Assembly (NCBI GenBank): GCA_916700875.1
Contig: CAKAKS010000004.1
Coordinates: 13,412,534 to 13,476,533 of the forward strand
Source of the DNA: Sebastes aleutianus
Taxonomy: Eukaryota; Chordata; Actinopteri; Perciformes; Sebastidae
Length of the DNA: 64,000 nucleotides
Reading direction: 5' to 3'
Shown here piece by piece: positions 22,120 to 33,969 of this stretch. Both the position numbers and the translations under genes were made by a program. How positions within the stretch are numbered: the first letter of the stretch is position 1; every line of letters starts with the position of its first letter. The notes under the pieces are model-generated. The model was not told the DNA's origin. It did no database searches and saw only the letters and a list, made by a program, of their open reading frames with translations.

Positions 22120-23445
22120 TTAAAATTTATATATAGTTCTGTCTCATTTTTCAACACCATAAAAGGAAATAATAATGAAAACCATTAAAGTAGTCACAGG
22201 ATAATAGTTCTCGGAACAATTTCTGAGCCAGAATTCCACTATAATGGCACGGCATATCACCTTGTTGCCATGCTACGACATGCCGCATTGTCTTTGAAAT
22301 AAAAGACTCCTCAGCATTCAATACATTCCTGCCAATGCCATTTTATTCCAGCCTTGACGGAGCAGTTGTGCTTTCAAAGATATACGCCGTTAGCTGTGAG
22401 CTCTGGGCTGCATTCATTTGAGGACAGAGCCTGTGGAAAAATGAAACACAAAAAAGGCTTCACATTAAATCTGATTGTTCCTTGCCAAATCGAGACATGG
22501 CTACCACTGGCTGAGCTCAGTGTGGAAAAGGAGGTCTGATTGCACAGCGGGAACACCTTACCTAAATGTCACTTCTTTTTTTTGTCTGTATGTATGCCCT
22601 AATTTTTCTGTCTAGACATGAGTCAGAGCTTCAGTACGTGTACGCCGGGCATGAGGAACAAGTCCCTTATACCTGGCAACACTGACAGAAAAGAAAAAGT
22701 CAATGAAATGGTGGGTGAGGGAGGATGAGCATTCAGTGTGTTTGATGATGACACTTGCTGCATAAAACCAATAATCAAAGGAGAGAGATTCTTGGCCCGA
22801 TTTCAGCGGTGCTCTAACGGGGATTCAGAAGAGGTGAACCTCCACTTATATGGTGAAAAGAAGAAGAGCCCGTTGAATGCCTGTAACAAATCTAGCAAGG
22901 CTGCAGAAAACCCTCTCTCCTTGGCGCTTTCAATACCAACCAGGACATAGTAAAACATTCATGCGAACACAAAAGCAGTCAGGAGAGGTACTTAGAGACT
23001 ACTCAAGAGCTTCTCCTGAGGCCTTCAATTCCCTCCCGATTAATTGTTGCTTTTCAACTAAGGCTCAAATGATTCGATCTATAAAAAGCTGAATGGGTAC
23101 TACGGTGCAATTTAAAAATACAGGTGGCTCCTTTGGCCTTGGATAGCTAACTGGTAGTGAACAACTTTTATATTTGTCTTTGGGGAAAGCAATGCTTTGC
23201 TTGTACAGTTCTAAGAAACCCACCCACATGGCCACTCTCCATCTGGAGAGGTGGTGAGTTGTAAACATTCTTTCAAGGGCAAAACGCAGACATCTCCTGC
23301 TATTTCTTGTCTATTAGTTCCCACAGTGAAGTGAATGAAAGCTGTCCAGCCTTTTGCTTTATTCAGACAATACTGATGTCACTCACTGGTAAATGTGACT
23401 TTTTATGTGACTTTTTTAATAAGATGGCAAATACAGTAAGCCACG
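22120..23445. other. Intronic stretch without recognised features
   Basis: Nothing nameable is seen. A plus-strand frame near 23000 reading SPEAFNSLP faintly recalls the LINE C-terminus but is too short to claim. Confidence 0.55.
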
Positions 23446-23448
23446 GTT

Positions 23449-23628
23449 CGGGCTGCACCTAACAATTATTTTCATTATCGATTAATCTGCTGATTATTTT
23501 CTTTATTAATATTTTTGTCTATTAAGTGTCCAAAAAAAGTGCCCAAAAAAAAATAACTTCACTTGCGATTAATCGATTATCAAAAGAGTTACAAATTAAT
23601 TTCCTGTCGACAAAACGATTAATAACTG
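23449..23628 (+). mobile_element. Family D repeat, short version
   Basis: It has GGGCTGCACCTAACAATTAT and ATCGATTAATCTGCTGATTA, a very common teleost hAT-related repeat with ATTAATCGATTA palindromes. A related copy starts at 38093. Confidence 0.65.
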
Positions 23629-23635
23629 TGAACGT

Positions 23636-23835
23636 TTTAAAGGAATAGTTCAACATTTTGGGAAATCTTATTCTCTTTTCAGCTGAGAGTTCAATGAGAA
23701 GATTGATACCACTCTAATGTCTCTATGATAAATATGAAGCTAGAGCAAGGACATGCTAGCTTAGCCTAGCATTAAGATTGGAAACGAAGGAAAAAGCTAG
23801 TCTGGCTCTGTCCGAGAGTTTAAGATTAAACAAAA
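23636..23835 (+). mobile_element. Family M repeat (TTTAAAGGAATAGTT type)
   Basis: Starts TTTTAAAGGAATAGTTCAAC and ACATTTTGGGAAAT, and carries GATACCACTCTAATGTCT and GCTAGCTTAGCCTAGCAT. It is a familiar fish repeat, with a reverse partial copy at 36490-36846. Confidence 0.7.
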
Positions 23836-23879
23836 TAATTAAACAAATAATATACAATGTGTTATTTCGTGAGCTTTAA

Positions 23880-24236
23880 GCCAGGTTTGTTCCTGGGACA
23901 TTTAGTCCCAGAAACTAAAGGTTCCTTCAGCCCCTATTGTCTGCGGTTCCACTGCGGTCTAAAAACCTGTGAAGATTAGGTAAATGAATCTGATGACGTA
24001 TGAAAAAGGTGTGTGTGTTTTTATCAATCAGTGGCGATTATCCCTGCAAACTCCACCCCGAAAGTTCTTGTACTTTAAAGAAAGTACTACCCCACCCGAC
24101 CAGGGCCTTTTGGGGGGTAAAAAGTCCCCGGAACTTAATTTATACCCTGGTCCCTGCGGTCGAAACACAATGAGTTCTTCAAAAGGTTCCTAGTTCCGGG
24201 GGAAAGTTCCTGCGGTGGAAATGGGGCTCTAGAGTT
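23880..24236 (+). mobile_element. Fish MITE-like repeat (GTTCCT/GGAAC-rich)
   Basis: The text is full of GGTTCC, AGTTCC and GGGAC words, ending AAAGTTCCTGCGGTGGAAAT and GGGGCT. The left end is GCCAGGTTTGTTCCTGGGAC. The style is a teleost MITE; ends are approximate. Confidence 0.55.
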
Positions 24237-24239
24237 GCT

Positions 24240-27200
24240 GGCAGGTGGATTTTACCTTTGGGCTAGCTGTTTCCAGTCCAAGAAAGTAAGCAAGGTGTAT
24301 TTCCCAAGAATGACGAACTATTCCTCTTAGTTTATTTGCACCATATACACAAGCTTCCTTCTATATTCATGTCGCCCTCCACGGGATGCTTATAGGTGTG
24401 TGTAGCGAGCAGGTAAGCAGGCAGGGAAGAGACAGCAACGAGGGGATGAGAAAATCAAGGTGGAAGACAGTTAATGAAACGGTGACCTTCAGGTCATCTG
24501 CGCTGGTTGCGCCAGAGATTTATTATTGGGCTTTGGCATCACTCAACCCACCGCGATCACAAGGCCAAGCAACCTCAGAGGAATAGATGCAGGATGTATG
24601 CAGGCACACACACACACACACATACATACACTTTTGATAAAGGCTATTCTTAGCATTGCAACAAAGGTCCCACTAAGAGGCTGCAGTGCCTATAAATGCC
24701 TCTCGTGCGACCCTTGACCTTTTTAGACTCTGGCTCCTGAATTTCAATCAGGTGAGTTCCATCCCCTCCGCCATCAATCACCCCCTCTCCTTTGCTGCCG
24801 TCCTTGATTAATCGATTCAATCAATTACGTGGATTGATAAAATGATTGATGAACTACATAAAGTGCGTGTACTCTTTCCACAGTGCGTGATTTAACCTTG
24901 TTATTTAGAAGCCAGACGCCTCAGCTCGGTCACGCTTCGTAATATTTGATTACAGGGTGAAACATGAAACAAAAGCGTCGCTGTATGTTTCTAGGACAAA
25001 TAATAAATACCGTAACATAGAAATTCACCACAGCATACAGCATGTGCTGACATGTGGAATCTGTGCTGCCATTGTACTCACACTGCAGCTTCTCTATAGG
25101 GTTCGCTCTCTCCACTGCATTGTATGCCAGACTGAGCTGAATTCAGAGCACATCCACACGGCCACACCCTCTCCTCTCTTCATAAAGCTCAACTAAGAGT
25201 GTAATCTTCTGGAGCTTACTGTATTTACCCTTTGCAACACAGAAAAATGCTCACTCTAAAGCCCCGGGGCACAGACTTTAAGTTGCCCTGCAGCACTGTT
25301 CATGCACATGTCGAGCTCCTCAAAGAGCAAAACGCTGTCATCGATCGACAACACACACAAAACAAGACGCGGTCAAAAACGGGTATATGGTTGGACCGTG
25401 TATGGTCAGTCTGGGAATTTGTGGATAAATTGTTATACAAATAGTCGGTGGTCATGTTTATAATGTTAAATCCAGCGGTGCTCCACTGAACTGGCTGTTC
25501 AAGCGGTGACGTACCCTATTGTTGAATGTACGTGAGGTTTTTCTGCTTGCCGTTTCAAACAGGAAACAACATGGCAGGCCTGCTCGTAAACTTTCTGTTA
25601 TTCCGTCTAAACAATCCACCAAATCTACTTCTGAAAACATTTTAAGTGAGAAATAGGCTTTGCCACTGCTGAATCTCACTTCATTTTAGAAGTAGATTGC
25701 CAAGTTTGACAGCTTGGTCCAAGTTTCATGAGCCAGACGTGGATAAAGGACTGTACCCGCCTTTTCGTTTTGAAAGAGCAACGGCCAATGAGGAAACTCC
25801 AACGCTCGGCCGACCAATCATGTAACTCCATCACTCATTCACTCACTCAGTGAAAGACTTATGTGCAGCAGGTATACACATGTGTATGAAAGCTTTGCTA
25901 GCAAACTGAGAGAGACGCACAGAGACTTGAATTTACAGAACTTGTGCGCAAACGCCCCCAGAAGCACACATGAGCAGCTTGCGAATGCCAGCTCAAATTT
26001 GCTCATCTCATTGCTTCAAAAACATGTTTATAATGCTAGCAGCGCGGCGGCGGTAATTCAGTTTGGCAGCCAGACACAAAAATAATCATTAGGAATTTGT
26101 TCTTGTAAAAAATTCTGGAACAAAATGATGAGTCGGCCCTGATTAGCTCTGTTTGGCTGTGTAGTGGGAAATGTCCTTTATTGAGAAAGCACAGGCACAC
26201 ACACACACACACACAAATGAAACAGGACTGTCAGGAGATGTAAATTTCTAGTAACTGTACATTCCCAGAAGTATTGTACTGCTCTTCATAACACAGGCAC
26301 AATGTTTTATTAATGAGACACACTACAGTTCGTTTCATTTGGATTTGAACATTAGGCTCCGCTGCCTCCCTTCAGTATTAGCTGCTGAGACCGATGTATG
26401 TTAAACAGCATATGAATGAGGCTCTTGGGTTATCAGTGTATGGCAATATTCCCGGAACCAAAGGACACAAACATGCACAAACATCATCAGCCCACACACA
26501 AAAACTCAATTTCCCAGTGGCCTCATTTCCTCTCAGCTGCTCGGCAGTGACATTTAAATAAGCATCTGATTAATAATCTTGGCTAAAGTGGTTGATCAAG
26601 CTAATGAATGGCTGCCATTAATCACACCATGGCACAGCTGTGGATGGAGTTTGGAGAGACATGGCAGGAGGAAGAAGAGGTAACGGGAAAGGACAGATTT
26701 TCCACAGTTTGATTACTTCCAGCCCTTTCAATCACAACTAAAGCACAATTTTGGCAGAGGTGATTGTCACATCTCCACATTCCCTCTATTGAGTCTGCAG
26801 TTTTCAATCCAGCAGGTCGCCCAGCTTTCAACTCCCAAAACAAACATATATACGTGCTACATACTCGACTATTCAAAAAACACTGCCTGAGCAAACAAAA
26901 GGCCATTGTGAAAACCCCCTTTTCGATCAAACGGCGCTGTAAAGATTAGCTATATAGCTAATACCCACTCGACAGGGCTTTGTTGACCCTGCGGATGACG
27001 GACCACAACTACACAGAACAGTAGCTGTGAAAAGAGGAGGCCACAGGATCTGCCGAGGGCTGATAGGATTCACCACACCCTGGGTGTCATGGCCAGTGAG
27101 CTGGGTCTGTGCCCCGGACAGCGATTAGCGGCGATGTGTGTACCCCGACGCCACGCCACAAGCAGCACCAGCTACACACCAGCGATCCTGCTAAGAACTG

Positions 27201-27455
27201 TACCGAACTGGTCTGCAGAGGAAAACGAGAGAAAGAAAAAAGTGTCTCGTGCTTATGGTGCACAAAGTGTCATGAATTACAATGCTTCTGTTGTTTATTC
27301 AGGGAAGCTTAACTCACTCTGCTTCACATTAATACCGCCTGCCCTTGACCTGGATTTATCACAGCAACCGCCAAAACTACACAGTTAAGGGGGCTTGAAA
27401 TCTCAGTGGAAAAAAAAGCTGCTGAGTAATCCCCATCCCGATCTCAACCATCAAT
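24240..27455. other. Intronic stretch, mostly unrecognised
   Basis: Only small features are seen: a CA run near 24604-24625, another near 26193-26213, and a possible repeat-like block at 25680-25860. No exon or clear transposon ends. Confidence 0.5.
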
Positions 27456-27459
27456 GGCT

Positions 27460-27500
27460 CAAGTGCCCTTGAGCAAGGCACTTAACCCCAATACTGTACG
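27460..27500 (+). repeat. Fragment of a fish repeat (CCCTTGAGCAAGGCACTTAA)
   Basis: The word CCCTTGAGCAAGGCACTTAA is part of a very widespread teleost repeat; only this short piece is clear. Confidence 0.4.
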
Positions 27501-27888
27501 TCCCCATTGGCGGTGTCCAGATGTATCAGTTTCATCTGTCGGAGCTTGGAGGACGGACTGTCACGGCATTTCAGATAGATTACAAGAACAGTGTGATCTC
27601 TGCCCTTGTCTGTGCACTAATGATTCATGAAAATACATTATTGATCTCCATAAGGGAAGCAGCTATAGGGCAGATCGTGAAGCAGATATGGATACAGTGT
27701 CTTATGGTCAAGGTCGGGCAAACACGTGACACTCAGAGTCATCTGGTTCATCTCTAACCTCTAAAGCAGTCATTCCCAACCTGCTTTAGTCTGATGTACC
27801 ATCATGGCTCTGTCAGATGAACTAAAGTAGCCCTTCATCAACACCAAATGTATTTATTATGTAAAAGTGGAATATACAGTAGTTACAT

Positions 27889-28327
27889 CCAATGGGGTCT
27901 GAAAAGTGAAACCAATGTGGAAGTGCCTTAAACTTGCATTCTGTCTAATAGCCAGCAGGGGGCGACTCGTCTGGTTGCAAAAAGAAGTCTGATTGTATAG
28001 GAGTCTATGAGAAAATGACCCTACTTCTCACTCGATTAGTAAACATTGTAAATATGAGTTTATGGTCTCAGGTCGCTACCAGGGCGTTGTCCGGTCTGGG
28101 AGTTGTCCGTGTAATCGTTTTACAACTTTAACCCTTTCGCAGTGTGTTTTCAGTTCATGAAAGTAAATTTTGGACGCCTAAAAATGTGTTATTCAACGTT
28201 CGGTTGTACTTAACTCCACCCTCTCGTGTCACTTCTCGCAAACAACCAAGATGGCGACGGCCAAAACAACGAACTTAAGGCTTCAAAACGGCAGTCCACA
28301 AACCAATGGGTGACGTTACGGTGACCA
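27889..28327 (-). mobile_element. Family A repeat, copy 3 (reverse)
   Basis: Reverse complement of the other copies. Reading down from 28327 it shows GGTCACCGTAACGTCACCCA and then GGTTTGTGGACTGCC, and it finishes with CACTTTTCAGACCCCATTGG. It lacks part of the middle. Confidence 0.78.
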
Positions 28328-28927
28328 TTCTTTCATACAATTGAACGGCCAGCGTTTAATTCAGTTCAGTCATGTTTGCATTTGTACTACTACTACTACT
28401 TTGAGTGACACAATCTTTACATAATTTATTTAAATCTTTTAATTAGCTTTTGTTGATCTATTGCTTTTCGAAAAATTGCGATCAGAATAGTCTCTACATT
28501 ATTGTGTGAACTTGAAAAGTAGCCTACTTGGTAGATATTCAAGAGTCAAGTCATAACAGGGGTCTAACTTTAACTTTTAAAGCTCAAGACAAGTTTGAAA
28601 TGACATGGCTCTTAGGTCTGACTGGTTCATTCTGACTGCTGCTGTTTGTGGTCTTGAGAATGGTGGGTAATACTAGATGGAAGAACAGAGTTGTTGCCTT
28701 GAATATAAAGTCTGAAAACCGTGCCATTCATCATGTTAACAGCCTGGATTAGTTAATGACTTTCTTCTGGACTTCTGACCTGTTCGGAGGATCAAACTAA
28801 AAATAGTGTTAACAGATGAATCTTTTAAATCAGAACGTGATAGATAGGCAAGGTTGACAGATAAAACTGGAGTCAATCAAAGGTGTCTTTTCAGTATTCT
28901 CTTTTCTCTCCCCCCCTGTGGATGCAT

Positions 28928-28954
28928 CTGTCTGTATGTCTGTCTGTCTGTCTG
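28928..28954 (+). repeat. (CTGT)n microsatellite
   Basis: A short run of CTGT units with one TATG interruption. Confidence 0.85.
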
Positions 28955-29784
28955 CCGCAGGTGTTGCTATGGTTACGGAGTCACAAGCCACACATAGAGC
29001 TGAGATGTTAATTTATAATAACCTAACAAACATATATTTGATAAAGGTTGGATAATAAAAAATACATTGTATGAAAAAAATACTTTCAGATGTAACAGAA
29101 GCACAGAGACTTGACTGCCTGGACAGATGTTTTCCACCTATTTGTTGTTTAAATGTATGATAGCATAGTTCATTAAAATACATGCCAAATATAAATAAAC
29201 TGACACATATGAATTTAGACTTTTTTTTTGTATATATAAGAGATATATTGGTATAACATATATGTCCATAAATTACATGTTTCCAATTTTGAGTATTGAC
29301 ATATATGGTATTCTGCTATATGCAGATATGACAATTTCATAAATGCACATATACTAGATTTCCATATGGGCACATTACATTGCATTCTAAAAATACACTG
29401 ATGTAATGCCCTTAATTGAGTGTTTTGTTCATTTACTCACTTAATTAGTTTTGATTTCATTGACTAAAATGTCACTCCAGCCCACTGAGCATATTGGTGT
29501 AGCAGGAGAAAACCTCTTACTTGTTAATTAATCTGCTCATTTGTCCATTAATCCATCTTTCGGTCCACACATCCCGCTATATTCTGTTCCTGTAACATTT
29601 ACCGTAGGAGTTTGGTACATACTGCAGCTACCGATACACTCACAGTGTATATGCCACATCGAATAAAAGTGTCCATCAAGATTGTTGCTGTGAGAGGACA
29701 GCAGGGAATTTGGTCGCTGGGATGGAGTTTCACTTCATTTTGCACCTTTATTCACAGTGATGGATTTGAGAAATCTGTTTATGG

Positions 29785-29819
29785 CTGTGTGTGTGTGTGT
29801 GTGTGTGTGTTTGTGTGTG
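29785..29819 (+). repeat. (GT)n microsatellite
   Basis: A GT run of about 35 bases with one T insertion; it creates VCVC and THTH frames. Confidence 0.95.
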
Positions 29820-30537
29820 AGAGCTCTTCCATCTCTTCTATTGGCCAAACTGCTAACTGCTCTCCTCATTCTCTCCTTCCTTTCTCCCAGAAAGCCGCTG
29901 GGAAACAATGACAAGGGCACAAAGCAACGCTACTCCAGCACCTTGCGAACAATGTAACCTATCATGTGTGAATGTGTGTATGTGCATCAGTAGAGTATAC
30001 TGCAGTGGTGTCTTGGTATAGGTGGGTATGCTGCGAAGCTTTTAACTATCTTACTGTTGGGTAGTTTTATTTGTAACAGTGCATGAATTATCATATGTTT
30101 TGTTTGTAGTAATTTTCCATGATTGATGTTTTCATAGGCCAAATAGAGGAAGGACCAGCTTGCTTGTTAAGAGATCTTAAAATCTCAGCAGATGTTCGGC
30201 GAACAGTGTTATGAATGGCATTGAACACTTGTGAAAGCCTGTGGTTCAGCGGTTCGGAGTCATCGTCTCCATCTGGGAATGCTTCTTCCTCTAGCTTGTG
30301 ACTGTTGTTGGTTTGTCAGACAGTACTTTCTTTTTGATGGACATTAATAATGTGCTTTGGCTTCACATTTGTAGCTGTGCATATGCAGGATTAGCTAGTA
30401 GTGCTCGTGTTTCATACCTCTCCAAGGGACTTCTGTTCCTTGTGGTTATTTAGAAGACAGCGTTTCACCGCACCATTGACTGAAAGGAGACACTGACTTA
30501 AAGACTTTAACTCAAGGAACATAAATCTCTGTAATAC

Positions 30538-31101
30538 CCATAGACTATATATAATAAGTGGATGTAGTCACCGTGACGTCACCCATTTGTTTGTGGACTG
30601 CCGTTTTGAAGCCTCGAGTTCGGCATTTTGGCCATTGCAATCTTGGTTATTTGCAACTAGAAATTACACGAGAGGGTGGAGTTAAGTACAACCAAACGCT
30701 GAATAAGACATTTTTAGGTTATGATTAACTTTCATGAACTGAAAACACACTGTGAAAGGGTTAAAGTTGTAAGACGAAACACGGACATCACCCAGATCGG
30801 ACAACGCCGCGGTAGCATCCCGTCAATCACAAGGTAGCCATGCCCTACCCTGCTTTATGGTCAATTTGACTCTAAAAGGGACTATAATTTACTAAATGAA
30901 CATCATGCTGTATTGAAGAAGACTTGAAACTAGTGATTGAGACCATAAACTCATGTTTACAATGTATATGAGGTAATAAATCAAGTTCTCATAGACTTCT
31001 TTTTGCAACCAGAGGAGTCGCCCTCTGCTGGCTATTAGAAAGAATGCAAGTTTAAGGCACTTCCTCATTGGCTTCACTTTTCAGAACCGGAGTTGCCAAC
31101 T
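30538..31101 (+). mobile_element. Family A repeat, copy 4
   Basis: Starts CCATAGACTATATATAATAA, keeps all main landmarks (AAAGTTGTAAGACGAAACAC, GAGACCATAAACTCATG, GGCTATTAGAAAGAATGCA) and ends CAGAACCGGAGTTGCC. A short stretch with the AGAAGTAGGCTCATTT landmark is lost. Confidence 0.8.
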
Positions 31102-31103
31102 GG

Positions 31104-31515
31104 TTGTATCTTTAAAGGGGAACTCCGACTTTACACATCAGAGTCTGTTTACAGGTCTTACGGAGTACTACTGCATAATGAAAAAAAATGCATAAAGCCT
31201 CAAGTGATGTCACTTGAGTCGGCATTGGTTGGGGCTAAAGACTACAAGTTTGAAAATAAAAAAAACCTGGGGGTGTGAGTTAGAAAGTAGTGAGATCACC
31301 AGACCTCCGTGGCCCGCTCCTCATCTCTGCTTGAGGCTAGCGGCTCGAGGCTGCATTGTGGGTAATGAGTAAACCAGATTTTGACAGGGAAGAAGAATTT
31401 GTGGAGGAAAATAGACGATATCTCTGGTTCTGCTGCTTCGATTTTGACACAGTTATTTTTAAACTGTCCATTGTGAGTCTGACATGATAAATCGATAAAA
31501 TACTGTTTTAATGCA
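31104..31515 (+). mobile_element. Probable MITE fragment (TTTAAAGGGGAACTCCG end)
   Basis: The left end CTTTAAAGGGGAACTCCGAC abuts family A copy 4. The interior has GTACTACTGCATAATGAAAA. No matching right end is seen, so it may be truncated. Confidence 0.45.
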
Positions 31516-31519
31516 ATAG

Positions 31520-33695
31520 ATTATTTTTACACACCAGTACACCTCTTGCATACTGTATATATGCAGCTACATCAATGACTGTGCAGCTCCGTCAATGCAG
31601 AGTGCACGTTTTGTTTTGAGTGCATTCGATTGTGCTTGTGTGTAAAATCCACTGATGGCTCAGACGGGAACCCATTCCTGATGGAGCATTAAGCTGTCCC
31701 TAGGCATCACAGGTGTTTCTGTCTAAGTGACGTCCCAATGACAGACACATTCCATCCAGGTTCCATTTGGGCAACCATGCAATAAATCAACACTACATCG
31801 CCACTCTGCCACTCATTACTGCACACAGAGAGTGTCTGAGAGGCAGAGATGGAGAGAGAGAGAGAGGTACAATGACATAAAGGGACAGAGCGAGGACAGT
31901 TCTGCTGATCTGCAAACAATGCACCCCCAAGAAAGGTAATTTGAGAGTCTGATTGCTTTCTTGAGATACTGTTTCATTTCGCTGTCATGGAATTATGAGA
32001 GGTAGCAGATTCCTGTTTCAATTTTCAGTGCCGCTCTGCATCTGTTCCAGAGGGCCCAGGGGGGAATCAATGGCTCACGGACTTTGCTATGCCAACAATG
32101 GGCTACAATTTGACCCAGTGGGGTGATAAACTGCAGCCAAACACACTTTAGCTAGTGGCCAATACAAACACAAGTGGATTTAATGGAGGCAATTCAGAAC
32201 GTTAGTGCAGTAACGGTTATGGTAACATGGTTTAAGATTAGAAATAATGGGATTTCAAGGTGAAATTGTGTGTAATATTAGCCTTTAATAAAAGACTGAA
32301 TCAGTGAGCAAGGCAAAAATAAAGGAGAGTGAGGGGAGAAGCATTTCAATCTGTGGTTGCGGAGAGAGAGATTATGAGAGAGAGATTAAGAAACAGGGAG
32401 AAAGATGCAGATTGAAACTTTGGCCTCAGAGCTCCACGGTTTCTTTCCCTTTTCCATCACTAAAGTGATTGACAAATTGTTGGAAATAGCCGTAAAAGGA
32501 TTTACAGCTGCATTAAGAATATTACACCAGCAGTGCAGCTGTGTAGCACAACAAGAGCTCTAAAGGGAACTGGTCATTAGACCAGAGACAGAGCAAACCA
32601 TAAAACCCCTCAGTCCTGGCATTTCCAACATTCATGTTCCCTTTGAGAACATAATCCCTACAACACATGGGCTACTATAACAGCTACTTCTGATATCTGT
32701 TTGTGGAAAACAAGGCTGTCGGTATGGAGTGCAGTTTATTACGGTAGTACACGAGGGGTGCAGTTATAGAGTCACGGATTTCCTTTGAGGAATAATCGAA
32801 GAGAGATTTTGAACATTGAGCACTTGAGAAAACAGCAAATACCCCAAACTGAGACTGACATTTTTGTAATAAAGAATGAGCTAAAACGAGATTAGACAGT
32901 GGCTTTGTAGAATGTTAAAATCTGCTTTTATGACAGCGGTGAACAAATTAATGAGTATTCTAAAGTATTTGAGACATGCAGCAGCGGATTTCACTTCAGC
33001 ACATACCAATGTTTACAGTCAATTATAACATTTAAAGGGGGACAAAAAGGGGGATCAAGTCTGAGTAAATAACCCATGTTATGTCACCAGAAAGATGTGG
33101 ATGTTGACCAGGCAGGAAAGGTCCATGGAAAAATTTGGAAAGAAGTTGCATTATTGAAGTGTAGGATCCAGTGATTTTGTAGCTTTACCCATTCTCAGTA
33201 CTAAAATGCAGGATATCTTGGCCTCTACTGCATTCATTTGGACCATTTTTTCTAATGTGTTGCAAGACTCCCAACCTTTGCAATGCTAAATAACTAATTT
33301 GGTATCCCTTTAAACCTGCACTAACTGCTTTTTGGTCAATAGTCCAATATTCACTCTCTTTTAGTTTGATTTTGCCTTACACCCACTCTCTTTTTAGCTT
33401 CTAACTTTCTGACTTTGTCTGGGGTATGGTGCTGGCCAGGTGGCGTAAAGTAGGTTTTTAGAGCTTTTTTGCTGAAAACAACTGTCTACTGTGACGGAAA
33501 ACGACGCTATCAGAGCACTGAGACCGAACCAACAGTCGCCAAAATAAATTGTTGGCATTGTACGTTTCTGCAAACAAAGGATACGTTGAATCTCAATGTT
33601 TCTGAACCAGAAATATGTTTCATATCAACATTTTGTGTATATCAGCGTTTTAACCGCTCGTGGCGCTTTTGGTGTATCGAAACTGCATTTTTTAA
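31520..33695. other. Intronic stretch without recognised features
   Basis: GA-rich patches near 31850 and 32340-32400; otherwise nothing nameable. The frame at 33469-33705 has no family resemblance. Confidence 0.55.
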
Positions 33696-33699
33696 TTAC

Positions 33700-33966
33700 G
33701 TTTAAGCAACGAAACTACTTGGTTAGTTGATTCAAATAAGTACGTTACTTTTGGTTTCTCATGGAACACGATCAGCGGTCTCCTGGGTGAAAGTCCTGTG
33801 TTTGTTTGACCCATCCATCCACCCTGACATCCTCCCTTTGTAGATTTTGTTTAGAATTGTATTTTGATATGGCAAAAACAAACCTAATCTGGGAGAAAAT
33901 ACGTTCCCTCGTAACGTAATTGACAGTGCAGTGTCATTGTCTGGGAACATAACTATTAGGAGACCA
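33700..33966 (+). mobile_element. Family F-like element, right part
   Basis: The right end CCCTCGTAACGTAATTGACA, then CATTGTCTGGGAACATAACT and ATTAGGAGACC, matches the right end of the F element at 43585-43957. Near 33700 is ACTACTTGGTTAG, the reverse complement of the 27-bp unit core. The left end is not identified. Confidence 0.5.
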
Positions 33967-33969
33967 GAC

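Larger units (their letters stand above)
28350..30535. other. Intronic stretch without recognised genes
   Basis: Contains a GTCT run (28928-28954), a GT run (29785-29819) and very AT-rich sequence at 29030-29400. Nothing else is nameable. Confidence 0.6.

Noticed and set aside
33469..33705. 78-codon plus-strand frame with several cysteines
   Set aside because: No recognisable domain or splice context, and it runs into a family F-like transposon piece.
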